A stretch of 64,000 nt of DNA from NCBI RefSeq assembly GCF_014250675.1, contig NZ_JACHTG010000003.1, forward strand, positions 1 to 64,000. Reading direction: 5' to 3'. This DNA is from Cetobacterium sp. 8H. GTDB lineage: Bacteria > Fusobacteriota > Fusobacteriia > Fusobacteriales > Fusobacteriaceae. Below the pieces are notes generated by a model, which searched no databases, had not been told where the DNA came from, and saw nothing but the letters and a program-made list of their open reading frames with translations. Both the position numbers and the translations under genes were made by a program. Of the stretch, positions 33,662 to 43,845 are shown piece by piece (the first letter of the stretch is position 1; each line of letters begins with the position of its first letter).

Positions 33662-35356
33662 TTATAATGAGCTATCATCTACACTTTCTAAATATTTTTT
33701 TACTGGATCTAATATGTTTTTAATACAATTATTCTCAAAAGGAGAAGCCAAATTTGCATATTTTAATAGATTTAAAAATGATTTAGTTCCACCAATATTG
33801 CAAAGGTTAATATAATCTACCCAAGCTTCATTTCTATCTAATCTCATTTTTTTCCAAAATTGAAGAGCACAAACTTGAGCTAAAGTATAATCTATATAAT
33901 AAAAAGGTACTTCAAAAATATGAGCCTGCTGAATCCACCAGCCTCCATTTTCAAGAAATGGATTTTCAGAATAATCAGAGTGTGGCTTATATTTCTTTTC
34001 TAATCTTCTCCAAACTTCTTTTCTTTCTTTAGGAGTTAAATTCGGATTTTGATAAATCTCATGCTGAAATTCATCAACTAAAACACCATAAGGAATAAAT
34101 TTGATGGCACCACCAAGATGAGTATAGAAATATTTCTGTGTATCTTCTTTAAAAAAGTTTTCCATCCAATCCCAAGTAAAAAATTCCATACTCATAGAAT
34201 GAATTTCTGAACTTTCATAGGTAGCCCACAATAATTCTGGAATTTCAATCCATTTTGATCTATATACTTGAAATGCATGGCCAGCTTCATGAGTAAGTAC
34301 ATCAATATCCCCACTTGTTCCGTTAAAATTCGAAAATATAAAAGGAGATTTATAATCTGCAATAAAAGTACAATATCCCCCTCCTGCTTTTCCTTTTTTA
34401 GTAGTTAAGTCCATTAAATCGTTATTGATCATAAAGTCAATAAATTCAGATGTCTCCAAAGACATTTCATGGTACATTTTTTTACCTTGATCTATAATCC
34501 AGTTGGTGTCACCTTTTGGTGTAGCATTTCCACTATTAAATTCAAATTTTTCATCATAATAGCTTAGATTATCAAGCTTAAGCCTCTTAGCCTGTTTTTT
34601 ATAAAGAGAAGTAGCTACAGGAACAATTTCTTCTTGAACCTGTTTTCTAAAGTTAGCAACCATTTCACTAGAATAATCAATTCGGTTCATTCTAATATAT
34701 CCAAGTTCTATAAAATTGTTATATCCTAATTTTTTTGCGATACGATCTCTAATAAGAACTAAATTATTAAAAATTTCATCAAATTCAATTTCATTTTGAA
34801 GGAAGAATGAATATTTTGCTTCTTGAGCTCTCTTACGAGTATTTCTGTCTTTTGATAAAAGAAAAGGAGTCATACCAGAAAGATTTCTTTCTTTTCCTTC
34901 AAAAATAATTTTAGCTGAAGCTAAAAGTTTAACATATTTTGATATCTCTTTATTCTCCTCTTGTAAATCTGGAATAATCTCTGCAGAAAATGATTTTAAA
35001 CTATTTTCCATAATTTTAAATAATTGTTCTCCAAGATGGTTTTTTACATTATCCTTATTTGGATGTGAGATTAGAGATTTATAAAATAGTGTATCTAATT
35101 CATGATACATAGGTCCCATTTCATCCCAGTAATCTTTTTCCTCATTATAAAAAGAGTCTTCAGTATTAATAGTATGTCTAATATGAGATAAATTTGACAT
35201 TGTATCAATTGAATTTCTAATTTTATTAATTTTTTGTATAAGTTCCAGTTGTTCGACTAAGTCTTTTGATATTTCAATTTTTTCAATAAGATTAATAAAA
35301 TCAGCTTTAGTTTTGTTATAATCAGGTCTTTCGTATTTATAATCTGAAAATTTCAT
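33662..35356 (-). CDS. M3-family oligoendopeptidase (PepF-like)
   Basis: 564 aa zinc metallopeptidase, cytoplasmic. Zinc motif HEAGHAFQ with His ~356, Glu ~357, His ~360 and the third ligand Glu in ESSEIHSMSMEFF. A helical N-terminal part covers the active site. Cleaves short peptides. GAGGAGG site. The OYE gene follows at ~50 nt, so they may be co-transcribed. Confidence 0.92.
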   Translation of the reverse strand: MKFSDYKYERPDYNKTKADFINLIEKIEISKDLVEQLELIQKINKIRNSIDTMSNLSHIRHTINTEDSFYNEEKDYWDEMGPMYHELDTLFYKSLISHPNKDNVKNHLGEQLFKIMENSLKSFSAEIIPDLQEENKEISKYVKLLASAKIIFEGKERNLSGMTPFLLSKDRNTRKRAQEAKYSFFLQNEIEFDEIFNNLVLIRDRIAKKLGYNNFIELGYIRMNRIDYSSEMVANFRKQVQEEIVPVATSLYKKQAKRLKLDNLSYYDEKFEFNSGNATPKGDTNWIIDQGKKMYHEMSLETSEFIDFMINNDLMDLTTKKGKAGGGYCTFIADYKSPFIFSNFNGTSGDIDVLTHEAGHAFQVYRSKWIEIPELLWATYESSEIHSMSMEFFTWDWMENFFKEDTQKYFYTHLGGAIKFIPYGVLVDEFQHEIYQNPNLTPKERKEVWRRLEKKYKPHSDYSENPFLENGGWWIQQAHIFEVPFYYIDYTLAQVCALQFWKKMRLDRNEAWVDYINLCNIGGTKSFLNLLKYANLASPFENNCIKNILDPVKKYLESVDDSSL

Positions 35357-35389
35357 AATTCCTCCTCGTATAATAAAGTTTTATATATT

Positions 35390-35418
35390 ATTATAGTTTA
35401 AAAAATAAATATCATCAA
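35390..35418 (-). promoter_or_regulatory. Promoter of the M3 peptidase
   Basis: Minus strand TTGATG (35418-35413), 17 nt, TATAAT (35395-35390). Confidence 0.75.
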
Positions 35419-35503
35419 CCTATATTTATATAAAAATAATATGGTACTTTATTTAGAAATAGTGTAAAATATAGTGCGAATACTTATATTAAAGGAGAAT
35501 AAC

Positions 35504-36007
35504 ATGAAAAAAGGAATTTTAGCATTATTTTTATTAGGAGCAAGTTCTGCATTTGCTTTGGATGCACATGTGAGATTTGGAGCGATAACAAATGCTAACT
35601 CATATAATAAAGAGGAGAAAACATTTGAAAATTATGCTCCTACAGCAAGTTTAGAATTAACTCAAACTTTATTATTAGCAGACGTTGGTGTTGGAATAGC
35701 TTATAACGGAAAAACTTCAGGAACAGATATTGAAACAATACCAGCTTATGGATTAGTAAAAATGAATTTATTCCCAATTGCTATAAAACCATATCTAGTA
35801 GGAAAAGCTGGAAAAGTATTATATACTCGTGATAGTGTTTCTAGATCAAATCCTGATGGAGATTACTTCTATGGAGCTGGAATTGGTATGGATATATTCT
35901 CTTTACAAGGTGAAGTACTATACTCAGTAACTAAAATTGATGGAGATAGAAGAGGAAATGATGATTTAAAGCAAGTAAGCTTTACTTTAGGTTATAACTT
36001 CTTTTAA
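35504..36007 (+). CDS. Small outer-membrane beta-barrel protein (YfaZ-like)
   Basis: 167 aa from MKKGILALFLLGASSAFA, a classic signal peptide with AxA-type cleavage. The mature part alternates polar and hydrophobic residues in strands (VRFGAITNANSY..., ADVGVGIAYNG, KPYLVGKAGKVLY, GAGIGMDIFSLQGEVLYSVT) and ends VSFTLGYNFF with the terminal Phe needed for barrel insertion. The ATG at 35504 has AAGGAG; ten upstream codons lack a site. Function unknown. Confidence 0.8.
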   Translation: MKKGILALFLLGASSAFALDAHVRFGAITNANSYNKEEKTFENYAPTASLELTQTLLLADVGVGIAYNGKTSGTDIETIPAYGLVKMNLFPIAIKPYLVGKAGKVLYTRDSVSRSNPDGDYFYGAGIGMDIFSLQGEVLYSVTKIDGDRRGNDDLKQVSFTLGYNFF

Positions 36008-36016
36008 TTAAAAAAT

Positions 36017-36058
36017 AAAACCACACTTGAATTTTTTTATTTCAAATGTGGTTTTTCA
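36017..36058. terminator. Bidirectional terminator
   Basis: AAAACCACACTTGAA/TTCAAATGTGGTTTT, one mismatch, between convergent genes. Confidence 0.75.
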
Positions 36059-36060
36059 AT

Positions 36061-36849
36061 TTAAAGATTAAATATCGTAGATAAGTAACTAGCAACACCA
36101 TTATCATCATTTGTTAGTTCTAATGTTTCAAATTCATTTTTCAACTCATCAAATCCGTTGGCCATAACAATTCCTTTACCGGCTAATTTAAGCATTTCAT
36201 AATCATTGAATGCATCTCCAAATGCAAGAGTATATTTCAAATCAATATTTTTTAAATCGGCTAAAAATTTAAGAGCTGCTCCCTTTGAAGTTTCGTGGTG
36301 CACAATATCTAAATAATAATCCTGTGAAATGAATGCATTTACATCCTCTATTTTATTAAAATTTTCAGATAGTTCTTTAAGAGTATTATTGTCTCGATTA
36401 ATTATAACAATTTTTTCAAAGATAAAAGAATCCACATTATTAATAGTGATTTCAATAGGGTTTTCGGGTGGTGATAGAAGAAATTTAGATGCCTTTTCAA
36501 ATTTTCCCTTTTGAATATAAGTATTGTTTCCATAACTTGCAAAAAAAATACTTTTTGTATTCTGTATTTCTAAAAATATTTTTTTGGCTACAACACTAGA
36601 AATTGTTCTTTGGAATATTAAATGTCCTTTATGATCATATATTGTAGAACCATTATTACAGATTATCTCATTATTTAAATTTAAAGAATCCGCTACTTTT
36701 TTAGCGCCTTTATAATTTCTACCAGTAGCGATAATAAAATAAATTCCTTTTTCTTTAAGTTTGCCTATAACTTCCTTAGTATATTCAGAAAGATTCTTAT
36801 TACTATCCACAAGAGTACCATCTAAATCTGAAATGATCAGTTTATACAT
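36061..36849 (-). CDS. Cof-type HAD phosphatase
   Basis: 262 aa. HAD motif I ISDLDGTLVDSN at ~6-17 with the nucleophile Asp, motif II IIATGRN, a C2 cap in the middle, motif III Lys (GAALKFL) and motif IV AFGDAFNDYEML. Cytoplasmic phosphatase of sugar phosphates or flavin/PLP precursors; substrate not predictable. Own promoter. Confidence 0.9.
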   Translation of the reverse strand: MYKLIISDLDGTLVDSNKNLSEYTKEVIGKLKEKGIYFIIATGRNYKGAKKVADSLNLNNEIICNNGSTIYDHKGHLIFQRTISSVVAKKIFLEIQNTKSIFFASYGNNTYIQKGKFEKASKFLLSPPENPIEITINNVDSFIFEKIVIINRDNNTLKELSENFNKIEDVNAFISQDYYLDIVHHETSKGAALKFLADLKNIDLKYTLAFGDAFNDYEMLKLAGKGIVMANGFDELKNEFETLELTNDDNGVASYLSTIFNL

Positions 36850-36880
36850 ATATTCCTCCTATTATAAAATTGTTAGTAAT

Positions 36881-36909
36881 ATTATAATATTAACTTAACC
36901 TAAATTCAA
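36881..36909 (-). promoter_or_regulatory. Promoter of the HAD phosphatase
   Basis: Minus strand TTGAAT (36909-36904), 17 nt, TATAAT (36886-36881). Confidence 0.75.
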
Positions 36910-37009
36910 CGTCATATTTTAGATTATAAAATTCATAAATCTTTCAAATGAATGAAAAGTATGATAAAATATAAAGGAAATAAATAAAAAATAGAAAAAG
37001 GAAACATAA

Positions 37010-39355
37010 ATGAAAAAATTAAAAATTTTGATTTTACAAGAAAACGAGACAACAGAGCAAAAAATGAGTGAATTAGGCTTATTTCTTTTAAAAGGATACT
37101 GTTTTGAGTTTATAAAATTTTCAGATTATCTTAAAGTTAATTTAAAAGATTTTGATTTTATAATTTTTGATACATATAATGAATATGTTTTGGAATGTTT
37201 TAAAATTAATCCTGAAAAATTGATAATATCAGTTGACATATTAAAAGAGGAAAGACCGTCAGACTATATAAAAAAAGGGGTAGTTAATTTTCTTTTAAAA
37301 CCGTATTCATTAAAAGAGATTAGACTAACTCTCGAAAAATTGAGAGAATCAATTATTATAAAGACTGAAGCTGATGAAAATAAACGTAATTTTTTTACAC
37401 TTTTAGATAATATTCCTTACATGGCATGGTTTAAAAATAAAAATAGTGAGTACATGATTGTAAATAATGAATTTAAAGAACACTGTGGAAAAGATCTTGA
37501 TACAATAAAAGGTAGAGGGGATCATTTTGTTTGGAATGGAATGATTGGAGAAAATTGTCGTCTATATGATTTACAAGTTATGAATGAACGAAAACAGATT
37601 GTCTTTGATGAAGTTATTCCTGGAAAAAAAGGATACAAACATTTTAATATATATAAAGTACCTGTAGTAGGTATGGATAATTCTATTATTGGAACAATGG
37701 GAATAGCTAGAGATATTACTGATTTAAAAAATAAAGATGTTAAATTTGATATAATGTTAGAAAATATGCCTTTTGCAGTTTTTACTAAAAATCGAGAGGG
37801 ATATATAATAAAAAGTAATAGCACATTTTTTAAATTAACTGGAACCGATAGATTAATGATAAAAGAAGAAGATTTTTTAGGAAAAGAAGATACTGAAAAT
37901 ATATTACAAGAGGATAAAGACGTAGTTTTTAATAAGAAAAGTATACAACTTGTAAAAACAATTACTACAAAAGAAGGAGAAAAGGTTTTAGAAGTTCACA
38001 AATCACCAATAATTGATATTTCTGGAGAAGTAATTGGAATTGTTTGTACAATGAGAGATATTACAGATATGAAAAATCAAGAAACTAAAATAAGAAAAAT
38101 GGCTTATACAGATTCATTGACAGGCCTTGCTAATAGGAGAGGGCTTTATAACTATATCGATTTAGAGTTAGTTTCTAAAAATCTAGATGCTACCATAATG
38201 TTTATGGATTTAGATAATTTTAAATATTTAAATGATAATTTTGGACATCTTTATGGTGATAAAGTATTGATTGACTTTTCAGAAGAATTACAAAAAGTTT
38301 GTAAAGATGGCTTTGTTTCTAGAATTGGTGGAGATGAATTTGTTATTGTATGGAAAGGAAAGATGTCTAATGATACAATAATAGAGATTGCTGAGAAAAT
38401 TTTGAATCTTTTAACAGGAAAAAAAAGTAAAATAAAATTTAGTAAAATCTCTGCTAGTATAGGTATAGTAAAAGGAAACACTGGAAGTGAAAGTACAGAT
38501 TCATTTTTAACTAAAGGAGACTTAGCTTTATACAAGGCTAAAGATCAAGGAAAAAATCAATATGTATTTTATAACTCTGATTTAGATAAAAAGAGATGTT
38601 TAGATGAAGAGATTGACCAAGATCTGAGGAATGCTCTAGAAAAAGAAGAGCTTGAACTTTATTATCAACCTCAATACACTGGAGATAAAAAATTATTTGG
38701 TCTTGAGGCTCTTTTGAGATGGAATAATGAAAAATATAAAAAAATTCCTATCATAGAAATTATAAGTATTATGGAAAAGTCTTTACTTATAGATGAAATA
38801 GGTGATTTCATAATAAGAAGTGCTTTCAAATTCAGCAAACAGATTAATGAGAATAGAAAAGATAAAATTTTGGTTTCTGTGAATATATCAGCAGTTCAAA
38901 TAATGAAAAATAATTTTGTTAAAAATATTAGAAGACAAATAGATGAAATAGGTGTAGATCCTAAAAACATAGGTTTAGAAATAACAGAAACTGTATTACT
39001 ACAAAATATAGAAGAAAATATACTAAAAATTAAAGAGTTAAAAGATATGGGATTAGAAATTTCTTTAGATGATTTTGGAACTGGATATTCTTCTTTTAGC
39101 TATTTAGTTAAGCTTCCTTTAACAAATATAAAAATAGATAAAAGTTTTATATGGGGAATGAAAGAAGCAGAAGAATATAGAACCCTTGTTAGACTTTGCA
39201 TAGATACAGCTCATGCTTTAAACTTAAAAGTTGTTGGTGAGGGTGTAGAGACTCAAGAAGAATTGGAGATTTTAAAGAATATGAAAATAGATTATGTCCA
39301 AGGATATCTATTTTCAAAGCCTCTTCCTAAAAATGAAATTTTAAATATAATATAA
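37010..39355 (+). CDS. Receiver-PAS-PAS-GGDEF-EAL cyclic-di-GMP protein
   Basis: 781 aa, no TM segments. Residues 1-115 look like a receiver (Asp54 in IIFDTYNE, Lys97 in FLLKPYS), though the acidic pair is reduced to QEN. PAS domains at ~122-245 (FFTLLDNIPYMAWFKNKNSE) and ~248-365. GGDEF motif intact at ~440-444 (SRIGGDEFVIVW); the inhibitory RxxD upstream is VCKD, so product inhibition is probably lost. EAL domain complete: EAL at ~566-568, LEITET, LDDFGTGYSS, IKIDKSFI, GEGVET. It could both make and break c-di-GMP; which activity dominates cannot be read. Single gene with its own terminator. Confidence 0.92.
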   Translation: MKKLKILILQENETTEQKMSELGLFLLKGYCFEFIKFSDYLKVNLKDFDFIIFDTYNEYVLECFKINPEKLIISVDILKEERPSDYIKKGVVNFLLKPYSLKEIRLTLEKLRESIIIKTEADENKRNFFTLLDNIPYMAWFKNKNSEYMIVNNEFKEHCGKDLDTIKGRGDHFVWNGMIGENCRLYDLQVMNERKQIVFDEVIPGKKGYKHFNIYKVPVVGMDNSIIGTMGIARDITDLKNKDVKFDIMLENMPFAVFTKNREGYIIKSNSTFFKLTGTDRLMIKEEDFLGKEDTENILQEDKDVVFNKKSIQLVKTITTKEGEKVLEVHKSPIIDISGEVIGIVCTMRDITDMKNQETKIRKMAYTDSLTGLANRRGLYNYIDLELVSKNLDATIMFMDLDNFKYLNDNFGHLYGDKVLIDFSEELQKVCKDGFVSRIGGDEFVIVWKGKMSNDTIIEIAEKILNLLTGKKSKIKFSKISASIGIVKGNTGSESTDSFLTKGDLALYKAKDQGKNQYVFYNSDLDKKRCLDEEIDQDLRNALEKEELELYYQPQYTGDKKLFGLEALLRWNNEKYKKIPIIEIISIMEKSLLIDEIGDFIIRSAFKFSKQINENRKDKILVSVNISAVQIMKNNFVKNIRRQIDEIGVDPKNIGLEITETVLLQNIEENILKIKELKDMGLEISLDDFGTGYSSFSYLVKLPLTNIKIDKSFIWGMKEAEEYRTLVRLCIDTAHALNLKVVGEGVETQEELEILKNMKIDYVQGYLFSKPLPKNEILNII

Positions 39356-39359
39356 AATT

Positions 39360-39393
39360 GAAAAAAGACAAATAGAAATTTGTCTTTTTTTAT
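39360..39393 (+). terminator. Terminator of the GGDEF/EAL gene
   Basis: AAAAAGACAAAT/ATTTGTCTTTTT with a 4-nt loop. Confidence 0.8.
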
Positions 39394-39467
39394 TTATAAA
39401 CTTATAGTATACTTTTAACGTCAAAAATAATAGTCATTTTATAATATTTTAAATTTAGGAGGAAGTA

Positions 39468-40397
39468 ATGGAAAGAATTAACACATTAAAAAAGGAGATT
39501 TCTAAAAAGGTCATTGGGCAAAAAAGTATGGTTGAAAAAATCTTAATAGGAATCCTTACAGGAAACCATATTCTTCTTGAGGGACTTCCAGGATTAGCAA
39601 AATCTTTAACTGTTAATACTATTGCGGATACATTGGGATTAAGTTTTTCTAGGATTCAATTTACTCCTGATTTATTGCCTAGTGATATTGTTGGAACAGA
39701 AATGTACAACGAAAAGACAGGGGATTTTCATGTTAAAAGAGGACCTATTTTTGCAAATATCATTTTAGCAGATGAGATAAATAGAGCTCCCGCTAAAGTT
39801 CAATCAGCTCTTCTTGAAGCTATGCAAGAAAAACAAGTAACAATAGCAAATGAGACATTCAAATTAGATAAGCCATTTATAGTACTTGCAACTCAAAATC
39901 CTATTGAACAAGATGGGACATATCCATTGCCAGAAGCTCAGCAAGACAGATTTTTAATGAAAGTAAAAATAGAATATCCTACTTGGGAAGAGGAGATGCA
40001 AATTTTAAATCTTTTAACAGGTGAATCTGAATTTTCAGATATATCTATAGAAAGAATAGTTTCAGCACAGGATTTAGAAGAGATTAAAGAGACTATAAAA
40101 AAGGTTTATATTGACGATAAATTGAAAAAATACATATTGGATCTTGTATTTAAGACAAGAGAAAAATCAGAATATATTGCTTGTGGGGCTTCGCCGAGAG
40201 CAAGTATAAGTTTAGTAATCGCCTCTAAAGCTTCTGCTTTTTTAGATGGTAGAGATTTTGTAATGCCAGAAGATATAAAAAAAGTTATATATGATGTTTT
40301 ACGTCATAGACTTATTTTAACTTATGAAGCTGAAGCAGAGGATAAAACTGTAGAAAGTATAATAGATGAGATATTAAAAACTATAATTTTACCTTAG
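39468..40397 (+). CDS. MoxR-family AAA+ ATPase
   Basis: 309 aa. Walker A GLPGLAKSLT (variant of GxPGxGKT), MoxR signature RIQFTPDLLPSDIVGTEMY, Walker B IILADEINRAPAKVQSALLE, sensor 1 LATQNPIEQDGTYPLPEAQQDRF. Chaperone-like ATPase acting with VWA proteins in the same operon. First of seven tightly spaced genes (moxR, DUF58, a membrane protein, two VWA proteins, a BatC-like protein, BatD). Confidence 0.93.
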   Translation: MERINTLKKEISKKVIGQKSMVEKILIGILTGNHILLEGLPGLAKSLTVNTIADTLGLSFSRIQFTPDLLPSDIVGTEMYNEKTGDFHVKRGPIFANIILADEINRAPAKVQSALLEAMQEKQVTIANETFKLDKPFIVLATQNPIEQDGTYPLPEAQQDRFLMKVKIEYPTWEEEMQILNLLTGESEFSDISIERIVSAQDLEEIKETIKKVYIDDKLKKYILDLVFKTREKSEYIACGASPRASISLVIASKASAFLDGRDFVMPEDIKKVIYDVLRHRLILTYEAEAEDKTVESIIDEILKTIILP

Positions 40398-40408
40398 GAG
40401 ATTAGAAG

Positions 40409-41224
40409 ATGGAGAATAAAAAAGAGCTTTTAAAAAAAATTAGAGCAATCGAAATAAAAGCTACTATATTATCGGATAATATTTTTTCAGGTCAATATCA
40501 GTCATGTTTAAAAGGTAATGGCATGGAATTTTCAGATATTAGAAGATATGCCCCTGGTGATGATGTTAAAAAAATTGATTGGAAAGTTACTGCTAAACAA
40601 AGAAAAGCTTATGTTAAAGAATTTGTTGAAGAAAGAGAACTGTCAGTATTTTTATTAGTTGATATATCTGCATCGAATAGATTTAAAGAAAAGCTAGATT
40701 TAATAACAGAGTTAGTTGGGAGTTTAGCTTTTAGTGCTAATAAAAATGGTGATCGAGTAGGAGCATTATTTTTTTCAGATAGAGTTGAAAAGTTAATTCC
40801 TTTAAAGAAAGGAAGAAAACATACTTTATCTGTCATAGAAAATATTTTAACTATAGAGCCGAAAGGTAAAAAAACAAATATAAATATGATTTTAAGATAT
40901 TTTGGTAAAATCTTTAAAAGAAGAGCTGTCATATTTTTAATATCAGATTTTTTAGATGATGGATATGAAAAAGAGATGAAAATATTAGGGCAAAGACATG
41001 AGTTAATTCCTGTTAGAATATCAGATAAGAAGTATGAGTCATTGCCTAAGGGTGCTATATTTACTTTAGAAGATTCAGAAACAGAAGAACGAATAGTTAT
41101 TGAAAACTATAAGGATGATATAAAAATAGGCCCCCCATCTTTACCAAATGGAATAAATATAGATGTTGGTGAAGATTATGTAAAAGAAATTTCTAAATTT
41201 TTTAATAAAGGAAGGATGAGATGA
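40409..41224 (+). CDS. DUF58-domain protein
   Basis: 271 aa. DUF58 signature GMEFSDIRRYAPGDDVKKID then WKVTAKQRKAYVKEFVEERE, and a VWA-like MIDAS LVDISASNRF. Almost always found directly after moxR. Soluble. Its stop overlaps the next start (ATGA). Confidence 0.9.
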   Translation: MENKKELLKKIRAIEIKATILSDNIFSGQYQSCLKGNGMEFSDIRRYAPGDDVKKIDWKVTAKQRKAYVKEFVEERELSVFLLVDISASNRFKEKLDLITELVGSLAFSANKNGDRVGALFFSDRVEKLIPLKKGRKHTLSVIENILTIEPKGKKTNINMILRYFGKIFKRRAVIFLISDFLDDGYEKEMKILGQRHELIPVRISDKKYESLPKGAIFTLEDSETEERIVIENYKDDIKIGPPSLPNGINIDVGEDYVKEISKFFNKGRMR

Positions 41225-41928
41225 AAAAAATAATATTTCTATTTATGTTACTCTCTCTCCTAAGTTTTAGTAAAGAGTATAATATTGGAGATGAAATAAC
41301 TATAAAAATATCTGGAGATATAACTAAAAATGAGATAGAAACTGCCTTTAAAGACTATAAAGTTAATAATATCAAAAAAGATAAAAATTTTTACATTGTA
41401 AATTTTACATCTTATAAAGTTGGAAAAAATGAAGTAGTAATTGGAAATAAAAAATTGAGCATAGATATTGTTTCTACAATTAACGATTCAGAAAATGAGA
41501 TTTATCAAGAATTAGCTAATCCTAATAATAGGTATATTGAAAAAGATTATCCACATATGTTTATTTTATCTGGAATAGCCGGATTATTAGCTTTTTTGGC
41601 TGGGGTTTTAATGATTATAGTTGATAGAGCTAAAGATCCATATATTATCTTTAAGAAAAGAATCTCTAAAATAAATGATACAAATTGGAGAGAACAAATA
41701 AGTCTTGAATTAAGAACTTTTATAGATAGTACTTTAGAAACCAATTTTTTAGGTGGTGAGTACATTTTAAAAAATCCAGTTACTGAAGAAGATATCAATT
41801 TCATTAAAAAGTTAGATTATATAAAGTTTTCATCAAATAAAGATGGAAACTATCTGGAGTATAAAGATCAAGCAATAGAAATAGTTGAAAGATTAAGAAA
41901 GGAGCTAAAAAATAATGCTAAGCTTTAA
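41221..41928 (+). CDS. Bat-operon membrane protein
   Basis: 235 aa. Signal sequence (MKKIIFLFMLLSLLSFS), a periplasmic ~100-residue part, one TM helix at ~119-138 (ILSGIAGLLAFLAGVLMIIVD), then a cytoplasmic tail (~140-235) with DxNWREQISLELRTFID-like helices. It occupies the slot of the small membrane protein between DUF58 and BatA in other Bat clusters. No catalytic motif; probably a structural partner. Confidence 0.7.
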   Translation: MKKIIFLFMLLSLLSFSKEYNIGDEITIKISGDITKNEIETAFKDYKVNNIKKDKNFYIVNFTSYKVGKNEVVIGNKKLSIDIVSTINDSENEIYQELANPNNRYIEKDYPHMFILSGIAGLLAFLAGVLMIIVDRAKDPYIIFKKRISKINDTNWREQISLELRTFIDSTLETNFLGGEYILKNPVTEEDINFIKKLDYIKFSSNKDGNYLEYKDQAIEIVERLRKELKNNAKL

Positions 41929-42874
41929 AATGCCGTATGTTCTACTAGTTCTTCCAATTATAGCGTATATTTTTTTTAGAAAAAAAAATTCTACTGCTAT
42001 AAAAATACCTGGAATTCATAACATTAAAAAGTATTCTAAGAAAACTAAAAAGCACCTTTTAGGTAAGATATTTTTATTTTTATCTTTAGCTAGTATGATA
42101 ATTGCTTTAGCTAGACCTCAACAGATATCTGAAGGTAAAATGATAAAAAAGAATGGAATAGACATTGTAATCGCCTTAGATCTTTCAAAATCTATGGAAG
42201 CAAAAGACTTCAATCCAAATAGACTTGAAAAATCAAAAGAGCTGTTAAATCAATTTATAGATAATAGGACAGATGATAGACTTTCTCTTGTCGTATTTGG
42301 AGGAGAGGCATATACAAAAGTCCCTTTGACATTTGATCATACTGTTTTAAAAAATATGGTTTCTACAATAACTACAGATGACATTACTAGTAATAATCGA
42401 ACTGCTATAGGGATGGGACTGGGTGTTGCTTTAAATAGATTAAAAGATTCTGAATCTAAATCTAAAGTTATAATATTAATGACAGATGGAGAAAATAACT
42501 CTGGTGAAATGAGCCCTATAGGTGCTGCAAAGCTTGCAAAAGATTTAGGAATCAAAGTTTATACTATAGGAATTGGAGCTAAAGAACTTCCTATTCCTGG
42601 ATTTTTTGGTACTTCATACATTAAAAATAATGAATTAGATGAAAATTTATTAAAAGAAATAGCTATAACAACAGATGGAAAATACTTTAGAGCTAGTGAT
42701 CAGAATGAATTCCAAAATATCTTTAAACAGATTAATGAATTGGAAAAAAGTAAAATAGATAGTAGAAATGTATATGACACTACCGAATACTTTGAACCAA
42801 TTTTAAAAATAGCATTGCTTTTTCTTATGCTAGGAATATTTTTTGAATATTTTAAATACATTAGGATACCTTAG
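41915..42874 (+). CDS. BatA-like von Willebrand factor A membrane protein
   Basis: 319 aa. Two N-terminal TM helices (~8-22, ~50-66), a VWA domain with MIDAS DLSKSMEAKDFNPNRLEKSK (DxSxS ~88-92) and the T/D partners (LTF, MTDGENN), and a C-terminal TM helix. The metal-binding site is intact. Overlaps the previous gene by 14 nt; GGAG site. Aerotolerance/envelope role is known for the Bacteroides homologues. Confidence 0.88.
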   Translation: MLSFKMPYVLLVLPIIAYIFFRKKNSTAIKIPGIHNIKKYSKKTKKHLLGKIFLFLSLASMIIALARPQQISEGKMIKKNGIDIVIALDLSKSMEAKDFNPNRLEKSKELLNQFIDNRTDDRLSLVVFGGEAYTKVPLTFDHTVLKNMVSTITTDDITSNNRTAIGMGLGVALNRLKDSESKSKVIILMTDGENNSGEMSPIGAAKLAKDLGIKVYTIGIGAKELPIPGFFGTSYIKNNELDENLLKEIAITTDGKYFRASDQNEFQNIFKQINELEKSKIDSRNVYDTTEYFEPILKIALLFLMLGIFFEYFKYIRIP

Positions 42875-42885
42875 GAGGATTAATT

Positions 42886-43845
42886 ATGGAATTTGGAAAT
42901 TTAAATAGTAAATACTATATAATTATTCCTTTCATTATAATCATATTTTTAATTATAGGTGGAGTTAAAAGAGAAAATATACTTAAAAAAATTGGATGGA
43001 AGGGTGATGGAATCTATACTATCATTAAAATAGTATTAATTTCCCTTGGCTCAATTTTAATTTTTATAGCTCTTTTATCACCACAAAAATTAAAAGAAAA
43101 AAGTAAAGTTGAAATTAACGGAAGTGATTTATATGTTTTAATGGATATATCTAAATCTATGTTAGCTGAAGATGTATACCCAAATAGATTGGAAATTAGT
43201 AAAAAAGAGCTAAAAACAATTCTAGAAAATTTAAAAGGCGATCGAATAGGGATAATACCTTTTTCTGATAGTGCATATGTTCAAATGCCTTTAACTGATG
43301 ATTACTTTATGGCAATTAGCTATATAGATGCTATTGATAGTAAGTTAACATCTGGTGGAGGAACGGACCTTTTAAGTGCATTACAATTGGCAAACAACTC
43401 TTTTGAAAGAACAGAATCCAAAGAGAAAAGTGTACTTATTTTTTCAGATGGAGGAGAAAAATCTCAAGAGATTATAGATTATGCTAAAAAAAATAATATA
43501 AAAGTTTTTATATTTGGTGTTGGGACAGATGAAGGGAGTGTAATCCCTATAGATGGTGGCTTTATAAAAGATAATAATGGAGATATTGTTGTATCAAAAA
43601 TAAATGATAAATTTTTAAAAGAATTATCTAAAGAAAGTAACGGTGATTATTATGAACTTAATAATTTAAATAGTAATTACGATAAATTTTTAAATGATTT
43701 AAATAAACTAGATAAAAAATCTCAAAGAGAAGATGAGATAAAAATATATACAAAATACTATCAATATCCATTAACTTTAGGAATTATTTTCATACTATTT
43801 GGTTATTTAATTAAAAGAAAAGTTAAGGAGGGAGAATATGTTTAA
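42886..43845 (+). CDS. BatB-like von Willebrand factor A membrane protein
   Basis: 319 aa, a paralogue of the preceding gene. MIDAS DISKSMLAEDVYPNRLEISK and FSDGGEKS are intact; TM helices at ~9-23, ~45-62 and ~297-312. AGGAGG site. Together with BatA-like it may form a heteromer at the inner membrane. Confidence 0.88.
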   Translation: MEFGNLNSKYYIIIPFIIIIFLIIGGVKRENILKKIGWKGDGIYTIIKIVLISLGSILIFIALLSPQKLKEKSKVEINGSDLYVLMDISKSMLAEDVYPNRLEISKKELKTILENLKGDRIGIIPFSDSAYVQMPLTDDYFMAISYIDAIDSKLTSGGGTDLLSALQLANNSFERTESKEKSVLIFSDGGEKSQEIIDYAKKNNIKVFIFGVGTDEGSVIPIDGGFIKDNNGDIVVSKINDKFLKELSKESNGDYYELNNLNSNYDKFLNDLNKLDKKSQREDEIKIYTKYYQYPLTLGIIFILFGYLIKRKVKEGEYV

